From Nitrospirota bacterium (GTDB lineage: Bacteria > Nitrospirota > Nitrospiria > Nitrospirales > Nitrospiraceae), in assembly GCA_016222925.1 (NCBI GenBank), contig JACRQB010000186.1, positions 1 through 22,231 on the forward strand: a stretch of 22,231 bases of DNA, written 5' to 3'. The notes beneath the pieces are model-generated. The model was not told the origin of the DNA. It did not search any database and worked only from the letters and a program-made list of their open reading frames with translations. The position numbers and the translations under genes were made by a program. Positions 1 to 6,691 of the stretch are shown here, piece after piece. Position 1 is the stretch's first letter, and the number at the start of each line of letters is the position of its first letter.

Positions 1-179
1 TGTCGATTATAGATATATCCGGTGACCGACTCGCCGGAACGGAGCGTTAACGTCACATCGCCACGATAGTCGAATGCGAGTTCGACAGCTTCCGTTATTT
101 CCGCAGTAGAGCTCGGCGTAAAAAGACGCCCTTCGAGAGAATCGGTCATGCTCGCTATATGATTTTTTATGTCAGTCAT
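1..179 (-). CDS. Partial small protein of unknown function (N-terminal 59 residues)
   Basis: The reading frame opens at the ATG at 179 and runs off the left edge of the window, so only the N-terminus is visible. It begins MTDIKNHIASMTDSLEGRLF and later contains AFDYRGDVTLTLRSGES followed by VTGYIYNR. The second half alternates hydrophobic and polar residues, as a small beta-barrel would, and an Sm/Lsm-like fold is possible, but this is an impression and not a family assignment. The gene lies downstream of hpnH on the same strand, 112 bases after its stop, separated by a long inverted repeat and a 12-base G tract (on this strand). No strong Shine-Dalgarno sequence precedes the ATG. A second ATG ten codons in could also be the start. 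The coding reading itself is fairly secure from codon pattern and the uninterrupted frame to the edge. Confidence 0.6.
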   Translation of the reverse strand, partial: MTDIKNHIASMTDSLEGRLFTPSSTAEITEAVELAFDYRGDVTLTLRSGESVTGYIYNR

Positions 180-209
180 GGTGAGGTTCTCGTTCGTGAC
201 GTCTATTTT

Positions 210-285
210 TTGTGAAGCGCTGCCCCCCCCCCCCTGATGGACTAGGGATGACACTCGCCTCGCTGAATCGAAGCGGGCTTCACAA
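210..285. repeat. Inverted repeat with 9-bp perfect arms enclosing a G/C tract
   Basis: The arms TTGTGAAGC (210-218) and GCTTCACAA (277-285) are perfectly complementary and enclose 58 bases. The enclosed part has a further smaller inverted stretch (about 257-276) and the 12-base C tract. It lies between the hpnH stop codon and the partial gene at 1-179. Neither strand shows a U-run on the 3' side of the stem (the minus transcript continues into an A-run), so this is not a standard intrinsic terminator. It may be a processing or stability element, or a regulatory leader for the left-hand gene. Confidence 0.55.
223..234. repeat. Homopolymer tract of 12 C (12 G on the minus strand)
   Basis: Twelve consecutive C residues are seen directly. 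On the minus strand this is a G12 tract about 43 bases upstream of the ATG at 179. Tracts of this length are prone to slippage in vivo and also to sequencing or assembly error. Confidence 0.9.
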
Positions 286-291
286 GCACTG

Positions 292-1308
292 CTATCGCGA
301 GGTAGGCGATAATGTCAGCTTGACCGTCCGAACAAATCCAGAGGCGGTACTAAACGTATCTTCAACTGCGGAGGCCTCATAGCCGCAATGGACCATGCAA
401 TCAGCACACTTTTCATTTCGACCAGTTCCATACTTCTCCCACTCCGTCAACTCCATTAACTCACGAAAGGTCGCGGTATACCCCTCTTGGAGTAAATAGC
501 AGGGCTTCTGCCATCCAAACACATTATACGTTGGATTCCCCCAGGGCGTACATTCGTACTGACGTCGCCCCATAAGGAAATCTAAAAACAACGGCGATTG
601 GTTGAACTGCCAACCTAGCTTGGGACGAGCAAGGATCTTGGAGAAGAGCTCTTGAGTCCGTTCCCGCTTCAAGAAATGTTGCTGATCTGGAGCTTTTTGA
701 TAACTATACCCTGGGGAAATAGTCATCCCCTCGACACCGAGGGCCATCATTTCATCAAAAAATGTTCGGACCCGCTCTGGATTCGCATCATCAAACAAGG
801 TGGTGTTGGTCGTCACACGATGACCGCGCTTGAGTGCCGCTTTGATGGCCTTGACTGCCACCTCATACACCCCATCGCGACAGACCGCCAAATCATGTTC
901 ATCCTTGAGTCCATCCATGTGGATACTGAAGGTCAAGTATTTCGAAGGCTGATATTCGTCCAGCTTCCGCTCCAAGAGGATGGCATTCGTGCAGAGATAA
1001 ATATACTTCTTCCGATCTACCAAACCCTGTACAATCGCTGCGATTTCAGGATGAATGAGTGGTTCCCCCCCAGGAATGCTCACCATGGGCGCTCCGCATT
1101 CTTCCGCCGCCGCCCAGCATTGTTCAGGTGCTAACCGCTTGTCGAGAACATGATCAGGGTACTGAATCTTCCCACAGCCGGCGCAGGCTAGGTTACATCG
1201 AAAGAGCGGTTCAAGCATCAACACCAAGGGATATCGCTTCACTCCCTTCAACTTCTGGGAGAGCACATACGTCGCCACTGTATACATTTGGGAAATCGGA
1301 ACAGCCAT
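292..1308 (-). CDS. hpnH: HpnH, radical SAM adenosylhopane synthase
   Basis: HpnH joins the 5'-deoxyadenosyl group of S-adenosylmethionine to diploptene, giving adenosylhopane, the first step of C35 hopanoid side-chain formation at the inner membrane. The 338-residue product has the radical SAM cysteine motif C-x3-C-x2-C (C38, C42, C45, in FRCNLACAGCGK), a GGEP motif at 80-83, and C-terminal cysteines in KCADCMVHCGYE that could bind an auxiliary cluster. The start is placed at the ATG at 1308: AAGGAG lies at 1315-1320 with a 6-base spacer, and family members typically begin MAVP. The frame is open for 13 more codons upstream (to 1347), but without such a ribosome binding site. The gene has its own promoter at 1409-1437. 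It is separated from hpnG and shc, which lie 10 kb away on the same strand. Confidence 0.95.
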   Translation of the reverse strand: MAVPISQMYTVATYVLSQKLKGVKRYPLVLMLEPLFRCNLACAGCGKIQYPDHVLDKRLAPEQCWAAAEECGAPMVSIPGGEPLIHPEIAAIVQGLVDRKKYIYLCTNAILLERKLDEYQPSKYLTFSIHMDGLKDEHDLAVCRDGVYEVAVKAIKAALKRGHRVTTNTTLFDDANPERVRTFFDEMMALGVEGMTISPGYSYQKAPDQQHFLKRERTQELFSKILARPKLGWQFNQSPLFLDFLMGRRQYECTPWGNPTYNVFGWQKPCYLLQEGYTATFRELMELTEWEKYGTGRNEKCADCMVHCGYEASAVEDTFSTASGFVRTVKLTLSPTSR

Positions 1309-1362
1309 TCCGTTCTCCTTCACTCGCTCGCGTTGTTGTTCTTGCAACCCTGTATATATGAA

Positions 1363-1381
1363 CAGCTACGAGTCGTAGCTG
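1363..1381. repeat. 19-bp dyad in the hpnH leader (operator or hairpin)
   Basis: CAGCTACG-AGT-CGTAGCTG is a perfect inverted repeat, and the middle A and T also pair in DNA, leaving a single central base. It lies between the hpnH promoter and its ribosome binding site, roughly 20 to 40 bases after the predicted transcription start. The compact symmetry fits a repressor operator; in RNA it would be an 8-bp stem with a three-base loop. Confidence 0.6.
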
Positions 1382-1408
1382 CACGTTGGAAGCACATGAA
1401 TGGTCGGG

Positions 1409-1437
1409 ATTGTAACATCTCACCTAACACGCGTCAA
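1409..1437 (-). promoter_or_regulatory. Sigma70-type promoter for hpnH
   Basis: On the minus strand TTGACG (1432-1437) is followed after 17 bases by TACAAT (1409-1414). Each hexamer differs from the consensus at one position and the spacing is ideal. The predicted start of transcription is near 1402, giving a leader of about 95 bases before the hpnH ATG. Confidence 0.75.
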
Positions 1438-1845
1438 TTTCCAGGTCTTCCACGCATAACACAATTGATGGGAACAATCCCATCACTCCACATGCAGATC
1501 AGGTCCAAACGTAAGAGCGACCTTGGTGAATCTTTCGAAACTGTATACCGTGACGATGAGAAGGACCTTCGATGTAATGTGGATCCTCGTGCCCACAAGC
1601 TGGAGAATGCATTCATTTGTAGTTTCCCTCAACCAAGGATGTAAATGGTACGCCAATGAGAACACTGGAGGCGCCTTCCCACCAGCGACAATGACAATAA
1701 AGCGATAAAGAGCCGGAAGGTCAGCCGAAGGTTGGTATAGTCGCTTCGTTTTCTAGAACACAACACGCGCGAACCTGGTATTCCGCCTGCCGGCAACTTC
1801 TCCGAGAATCGAGACGAGCGTCTTGGACATTCCCGGGCGTGTGGG
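1438..1845. other. Intergenic region without a convincing gene
   Basis: About 400 bases lie between the stop of the GT87-like gene and the hpnH promoter. Short open frames exist on both strands, but none has a credible ribosome binding site or protein-like composition. Visible structure: an 8-bp stem at 1466-1485 and a 12-bp palindrome AGACGAGCGTCT at 1812-1823. Confidence 0.6.
1466..1485 (-). terminator. Hairpin, possible terminator of the dxs-ispG-GT87 transcript
   Basis: TGATGGGA (1466-1473) and TCCCATCA (1478-1485) form a perfect 8-bp stem with a 4-base loop. In the minus-strand transcript the stem is followed by ATTGTGTTAT, which is only moderately U-rich. It lies upstream of the hpnH promoter, a sensible place to stop read-through, but 360 bases after the GT87 stop codon. 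Confidence 0.4.
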
Positions 1846-3192
1846 CTATGCCTCACTGACCATACGGGACGAGCGTGATCGTATTTTTTCAGGATGCAAT
1901 CCTGGACAGCTCCAACCGCCCCTACTGCTGAGAAGCAATCCGTATAAGATCAACATCGCGATACCAAGATGATGGTAGCTCTTCAGTGCTTCCCATCTTA
2001 CCGAACCCACGACTTCATAATTCAACACCATGGTCAACACCACATACACTGCCAACATGATGTATCCCAAACGACTCAACCCGCCGCTCACCTGAGCTGC
2101 TGCGGCGGCGACGACACAGGCCGCTGGGATCAGCCACACCAGATGCTGATCCCAGGTGATAGGAGAGAATAATAAGGCCAAGACCAAGGTTCCCGCGCAA
2201 TCCCGTGCCCACGTAGGATCTCCTGGCCCTTGAAACGCGCGGCAACTTGACCACGCAAATAAACCAAGCAAGCTGATCGCGGCAATTCCGACGATCCCGT
2301 TTGCAACCAGCGACGGCAGATCTAACACCGGTTGATATCCTGGATCCACCTGCCGAAGCCGATGGGTTGGTGGGTATGTGACCAGGTAGCGCAGCATGGT
2401 ATGGCGGAGCGAGAGGTTCGCCTTCTGAAGTTCATTTTCCTGCCGACCCTCTGCCTGCCGATCAAGCACGGATAGCACGGCATTCCTGGTCCATTCCGTG
2501 TGATGCTCCCACCAACTTGCGGGTCCCATATATAAGACCGGCAACAGAACCCACAAGATCGTTGCAAGTACCGTGTACGAGGCGACTCGCCATTGCCGTT
2601 TCCAAAGAAACAGAAGTACGAAAAGTGCCGGAGTGATCTTGAGCACGATGCCAAGTCCAACTAAGACTGCTCCCAGCCGTTCTTTCCCAACCCATATCGC
2701 GTAACTGCCGCCGGCCAGAATACCCAGCAGGATGAGATGCGGACCTCCGTCGTCGAGATCGTTCAAGATAAATTGTAGCGTCAACAACCCTGCGCCGATA
2801 CCGACCAAGAGCCGGTTCCACACGTTCGCGTCTGATCTGCCACACAACATGCGGTGGAACAACATGATGGTGATGATTAGGCATCCGACAGCGACGGCAT
2901 AGCGCAGGGCTAAGCTCGGGTTTCTGTCCAAAATGAGCAAGGGAGCAAAATAGATACCGGTGGTTGGTAAATACATGTAGCAGTAGTCATTGGCGTAGAG
3001 ATAGTCCCCCGTGAGAAAGCGTCGTCCGATCTCGCGATGGATATCGATGTCACGGAAGTGGAATGAGCGCCCGAAGGAGATAATGTAGCCATGCACCATC
3101 GCCGCAATCGCAAGACCGACCTTCATCAGCCTCACAAAGAGAACAGATCTGACGAAGTCATTGATCCACTGAATGATCGGCTTTGATTCCAT
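1846..3192 (-). CDS. GT-C type polytopic glycosyltransferase, GT87/DUF2029-like
   Basis: The product is a very hydrophobic protein of about 448 residues with roughly ten or more membrane segments. Just after the first one is a loop with FHFRDIDIHREIGRRFLTGD. An acidic first-loop motif followed by a tyrosine-rich stretch is typical of the GT87 (DUF2029) family, whose members transfer mannose or other sugars from polyprenyl-phosphate donors on the outer face of the inner membrane. A later segment has FSPITWDQHLVWL, also usual in that family. The acceptor cannot be read from the sequence. The start is uncertain: ATG at 3192 is used here, and ATG at 3213 and TTG at 3234 are in frame upstream; none has a good ribosome binding site. 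It follows ispG by about 110 bases on the same strand and may be co-transcribed with dxs and ispG. Its neighbours suggest, but do not show, a link to isoprenoid lipids. Confidence 0.75.
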   Translation of the reverse strand: MESKPIIQWINDFVRSVLFVRLMKVGLAIAAMVHGYIISFGRSFHFRDIDIHREIGRRFLTGDYLYANDYCYMYLPTTGIYFAPLLILDRNPSLALRYAVAVGCLIITIMLFHRMLCGRSDANVWNRLLVGIGAGLLTLQFILNDLDDGGPHLILLGILAGGSYAIWVGKERLGAVLVGLGIVLKITPALFVLLFLWKRQWRVASYTVLATILWVLLPVLYMGPASWWEHHTEWTRNAVLSVLDRQAEGRQENELQKANLSLRHTMLRYLVTYPPTHRLRQVDPGYQPVLDLPSLVANGIVGIAAISLLGLFAWSSCRAFQGPGDPTWARDCAGTLVLALLFSPITWDQHLVWLIPAACVVAAAAAQVSGGLSRLGYIMLAVYVVLTMVLNYEVVGSVRWEALKSYHHLGIAMLILYGLLLSSRGGWSCPGLHPEKIRSRSSRMVSEA

Positions 3193-3301
3193 AGCGCACC
3201 AGCACACATACATGACCCTTGGAGAACACGTCAATCGTTACTTTTGCAGAAGAAGCCAGGAGTTAGATTACGTAGGTGAGAAGAGGCCTTAACAGCGGCC
3301 G

Positions 3302-4486
3302 TTACCTGCGGGGCAAGACCGGTATTTCTTTTCCAAGCGTCGAGAGATGATCCGACTGAGGCATCAGGGGTTCCCAACCGTTTTCCGTCGAAGACGCGGG
3401 AGATTCACCGTTTCCCTCCGCCTCTTTTTCCTTAGCAAGCTGCTCCACTTCCTCAATGAGTGTATCCATTAATTCTTCCATGGGAACTTTGCGGACAAGC
3501 TTACCCTTCTTGAACAAAATACCTTTCCCCTCACCGCCGGCGATCCCGATATCGGCCTCTTTGCCCTCTCCAATCCCATTCACAACACAGCCGAGCACGG
3601 ATACATTTAATGGAGTCTTGATATGACCGAGCTTCTTTTCCAATTCGTTTGCCATCCGGACAACGTCGATTTCAACGCGCCCACACGTCGGACACGCAAT
3701 GACATTAATGCCCCGGTGACGTAATTCAAGTGACTTGAGGATTTCGAACCCAACTTTGACTTCCTCGACGGGGTCAGCAGCCAACGACACACGCAACGTG
3801 TCTCCTATGCCCTGCGAAAGCAAGTACCCCAGGCCGATGGAAGATTTCACCGCACCGGTCATGGCCGTTCCCGCTTCGGTAATCCCTATATGCAACGGAT
3901 AATCCGATTGATGGGCAAAGAGCCAATAGGCATCGATTGCATGATGCACGTCCGAGGCTTTGAGCGACACCTTCATATTGGTAAAGCCCACGTCTTCGAG
4001 CGCACGCACGGCATTGAGCGCCGACTCAGCCAGCGCTTCCGGAGACGGCCATCCGTACTTCTCCAACAACGGTCGTTCGAGAGACCCTCCATTGACACCG
4101 ACGCGAAGAGGAATCCCTCGCTCATTCACGGCCTTAATGACTTCCTCAACTTTCCACCACGCACCGATATTGCCGGGATTGATACGGACACAATCGACGA
4201 TTTGGGCGGCCTTTAAGGCAAGCCGATGATCGAAGTGAATGTCGGCAATCAACGGAACCGTCATCGCCGCTTTAATTTTCGGAAGGGCGTGGGCAGCCTC
4301 GTCATCCGGAACAGCCACACGGATGATTTCACAACCGACGGCTTCAAGTCGCTGAATCTCTGCGACCGTTGCAGTCACATCGCGTGTGTCTGTCGAACAC
4401 ATGGATTGCACGGACACAGGAGCATCGCCCCCAACCTTCACCGTTCCGACTGAAATCTGTCGAGTTTTTCGCCTGGCGATATGCAT
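3302..4486 (-). CDS. ispG: IspG (GcpE), 4-hydroxy-3-methylbut-2-enyl diphosphate synthase
   Basis: IspG reductively converts 2-C-methyl-D-erythritol 2,4-cyclodiphosphate to HMBPP, the penultimate MEP-pathway step, using a [4Fe-4S] cluster. The 394-residue product covers the N-terminal TIM-barrel domain (SVQSMCSTDT, RINPGNIG, VNGGSLE) and the C-terminal cluster domain. The cluster ligands are visible as C265 and C268 (ACPTCGR), C300 (LGCVVNG) and E307. The loop before the glutamate reads NGIGE where most homologues have NGPGE. The last 40 or so residues are a low-complexity acidic and polar tail beyond the usual end of the family. The start ATG at 4486 fits the family N-terminus, though the ribosome binding site is weak. 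It follows dxs with a 39-base gap, which suggests a dxs-ispG operon. Confidence 0.95.
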   Translation of the reverse strand: MHIARRKTRQISVGTVKVGGDAPVSVQSMCSTDTRDVTATVAEIQRLEAVGCEIIRVAVPDDEAAHALPKIKAAMTVPLIADIHFDHRLALKAAQIVDCVRINPGNIGAWWKVEEVIKAVNERGIPLRVGVNGGSLERPLLEKYGWPSPEALAESALNAVRALEDVGFTNMKVSLKASDVHHAIDAYWLFAHQSDYPLHIGITEAGTAMTGAVKSSIGLGYLLSQGIGDTLRVSLAADPVEEVKVGFEILKSLELRHRGINVIACPTCGRVEIDVVRMANELEKKLGHIKTPLNVSVLGCVVNGIGEGKEADIGIAGGEGKGILFKKGKLVRKVPMEELMDTLIEEVEQLAKEKEAEGNGESPASSTENGWEPLMPQSDHLSTLGKEIPVLPRR

Positions 4487-4525
4487 CTGTCGTAACTCTC
4501 TTACCCCTTACTCTTCACGCCCCAG

Positions 4526-6472
4526 TCAGCTCCCCTGTTCGTCTCCATGAGGAAGATGGCTAGCGAGCGCCGCATCTATGAGGGGCGATTGTACAGCTGG
4601 TGCTTTACCGATGAGTTCCTTCACGCTTTGATAGATCCCTTCAGCTGTTAAACCATACCGTTCCCGCAACAAATCTTGCGGCCCCTGTTCAATATACCAA
4701 TCGGGCAAGCCTAGAACCTTTGTCCTCACCTCCGTCACTCCAGCTTCCGCAAGGGTTTCCAGCACGGCAGACCCAAACCCACCGATCTTGCAGCCTTCTT
4801 CCACCGTCACGACATAACGCACCCGCTTCGCCACATCGACGATTAGTTCATGATCGAGTGGCTTGACGAATCGTCCGTTCACGACTGCTGTGGAGACCCC
4901 TTCGCTACTGAGCTGTTCGGCTGCCTGAACAGCCTGCCACACCGAGACACCGACCGCAATGATCGCCACATCCGTTCCATCTTTTAGCAACTCACCTTTT
5001 CCAATAGGCACGGTTTGGGGAGCCGGGTCCATCTTCACCCCAAGACTTAGCCCGCGCGGATATCGAACGGAAATCGGTCCATTGGATTCCAAACAGGTTT
5101 TCACCATATGCTGCAGTTCGTTTTCATCCTTGGGAGCCATGACAACCATATTGGGAACATGCCGCAGGTAGGCATAGTCGAAGGCCCCATGATGCGTGGT
5201 CCCATCTTCCGCGACGAGTCCACCTCGATCGATAAAGAACGCTACAGGAAGATTCTGGGTGGCGACATCATGCACGACTTGATCGTAGGCCCGCTGCAGG
5301 AAGGTCGCATACATCACAACAACCGGCTTTATGCCCTGAGTCGCAAGCCCCGCAGCAAACGTCACCGCATGCTGCTCGGCAATGCCGACGTCATAGAGAC
5401 GATCTGGAAATTCTTTTTCAAATGCCGTCAGCCCCGTCCCTTCGCACATCGCCGCCGTGATGGCCACAACGCGCTTGTCCTCACGGGCCAACTTGACCAG
5501 AGCGTCCATCGCAATCGCCGTGTATGAAGGACGTGCGGCTTTCTTGGCCGGTGCGCCGGTCGACCGAACGAACGGTGGACAGGCATGGAACCATACCGGA
5601 TTCTTCATGGCCGGTTCATAGCCGAGCCCCTTCTTCGTAATGACATGAAGGAGGACCGGCCCCTTCATCTTCAGCACATTCTCGATCGTCGGAAGGAGAT
5701 GCTCAAAGTTGTGGCCGTCGATGGGCCCGCTGTACTGAAACCCGAGTTCTTCAAAGAGCAATCCGGGAAGAATCACGCCTTTCGCAAGCTCTTCGGCTCG
5801 GCGAGCGAGCTTCTGCATGTCGGAGCCGATGTGAGGAATCTTCCCCAATAGCTGACCGGTCTCTTCACGCATCTTCCCATAGAACTCGCCGGTAATGGTT
5901 CGACTCAGGTAGGCAGAAATGGCTCCGACATTTTTCGAGATCGACATTTGGTTGTCGTTCAAAATCACGAGAAAATCTTTCCCGATCCCTCCGGCATGAT
6001 GCAGCCCTTCCAGCGTCATCCCCGCCGTCATGGCGCCGTCACCGACGACACAGACGACCTTGTTCTTCTGTTTCAACTGCTCTCTAGCTTCGACCATGCC
6101 AAAGGCAGCAGATACTCCGGTCCCCGCATGACCGGCGTTGAAGGTATCGTACTCACTCTCTTCCCGTTTGCAAAATCCACTCAATCCACCGTACTGACGA
6201 AGCGTGTGAAACTGCTCACGCCGACCAGTGAGGAGTTTGTGGGTGTATGACTGATTGCTGGTGTCCCAGACGATCTTGTCGGTCGGTGTATCGAGGAGGT
6301 ATTGCAAGGCGACTGTGAGTTCGACGACGCCTAAATTCGAGGCCAGGTGTCCGCCCACATTTGAGACCGCTCCGATAATCTGTTCACGAATCTCCTGGCA
6401 CAATACCGGGAACTTGTCCGGAGACAACTGCTTCAGATCAGCAGGACTATGGATCGTCTTCAGTAGGGACAT
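4526..6472 (-). CDS. dxs: DXS, 1-deoxy-D-xylulose-5-phosphate synthase
   Basis: DXS condenses pyruvate and glyceraldehyde 3-phosphate to DXP with thiamine diphosphate, the entry and usual control step of the MEP pathway. The 648 residues are close to the usual 620-640. The ThDP/Mg site is seen as GDG at 144-146 with NDN at 172-174, and the catalytic glutamate is E366 in GIAEQHAVTFAAG. The transketolase pyrimidine-binding and C-terminal domains follow intact. One unusual point: where most DXS proteins read GHQ(A/S)Y, this one has SNQSY, so the His equivalent to E. coli H49 is Asn73 (codon AAT, 6254-6256). The start ATG at 6472 has AAGGAG at 6480-6485 with a 7-base spacer. The gene heads a probable operon with ispG. 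Its leader carries two tandem hairpins and a promoter at 6563-6591. Confidence 0.96.
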   Translation of the reverse strand: MSLLKTIHSPADLKQLSPDKFPVLCQEIREQIIGAVSNVGGHLASNLGVVELTVALQYLLDTPTDKIVWDTSNQSYTHKLLTGRREQFHTLRQYGGLSGFCKREESEYDTFNAGHAGTGVSAAFGMVEAREQLKQKNKVVCVVGDGAMTAGMTLEGLHHAGGIGKDFLVILNDNQMSISKNVGAISAYLSRTITGEFYGKMREETGQLLGKIPHIGSDMQKLARRAEELAKGVILPGLLFEELGFQYSGPIDGHNFEHLLPTIENVLKMKGPVLLHVITKKGLGYEPAMKNPVWFHACPPFVRSTGAPAKKAARPSYTAIAMDALVKLAREDKRVVAITAAMCEGTGLTAFEKEFPDRLYDVGIAEQHAVTFAAGLATQGIKPVVVMYATFLQRAYDQVVHDVATQNLPVAFFIDRGGLVAEDGTTHHGAFDYAYLRHVPNMVVMAPKDENELQHMVKTCLESNGPISVRYPRGLSLGVKMDPAPQTVPIGKGELLKDGTDVAIIAVGVSVWQAVQAAEQLSSEGVSTAVVNGRFVKPLDHELIVDVAKRVRYVVTVEEGCKIGGFGSAVLETLAEAGVTEVRTKVLGLPDWYIEQGPQDLLRERYGLTAEGIYQSVKELIGKAPAVQSPLIDAALASHLPHGDEQGS

Positions 6473-6490
6473 AGATAGTCTCCTTCGTTC

Positions 6491-6525
6491 GCTGCCCCAT
6501 CGGCAGCAGTCCTACGCACAGGACT
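6491..6525 (-). promoter_or_regulatory. Two abutting hairpins in the dxs 5' leader
   Basis: GCTGCC (6491-6496) pairs with GGCAGC (6502-6507) over a 5-base loop, and AGTCCT (6508-6513) pairs with AGGACT (6520-6525) over a 6-base loop. The two perfect 6-bp stems touch each other and end 5 bases before the Shine-Dalgarno sequence of dxs. They may limit ribosome access or stabilise the message. Neither is followed by a U-run. Confidence 0.5.
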
Positions 6526-6562
6526 AATAGGTACCGTGTGTCCAGGCGCTAAATTTGGGTGG

Positions 6563-6591
6563 ATTTTCACACATGAACCGCATGAAGTCAA
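6563..6591 (-). promoter_or_regulatory. Probable promoter of dxs
   Basis: On the minus strand TTGACT (6586-6591) and GAAAAT (6563-6568) are separated by 17 bases. The -35 matches five of six consensus bases and the -10 four of six. The predicted leader is about 85 bases and includes the tandem hairpins. Confidence 0.5.
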
Positions 6592-6673
6592 GCACTTATG
6601 AAATGTGCCTGGGGGAGCGTCCTCTCTTCTAGGCCTTGGTATAAATGAACCGGACCGCCCTATGTTTGGTACA

Positions 6674-6689
6674 GACACCGGATGGTGTC
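6674..6689 (-). terminator. Hairpin directly after the Omp85-like gene
   Basis: GACACC (6674-6679) and GGTGTC (6684-6689) form a perfect 6-bp stem with a 4-base loop, starting two bases beyond the stop codon of the barrel gene. No U-run follows, so it is a weak or Rho-assisted terminator, or a 3'-end stabilising stem for the long shc-to-barrel transcript. Confidence 0.4.
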
Positions 6690-6691
6690 GG

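Noticed and set aside
210..285. Intrinsic terminator of hpnH
   Set aside because: The stem is long-range and the minus-strand transcript continues into an A-run, not a U-run.
1438..1845. Several short ORFs on both strands between hpnH and the GT87-like gene
   Set aside because: None has a ribosome binding site or recognisable protein features.
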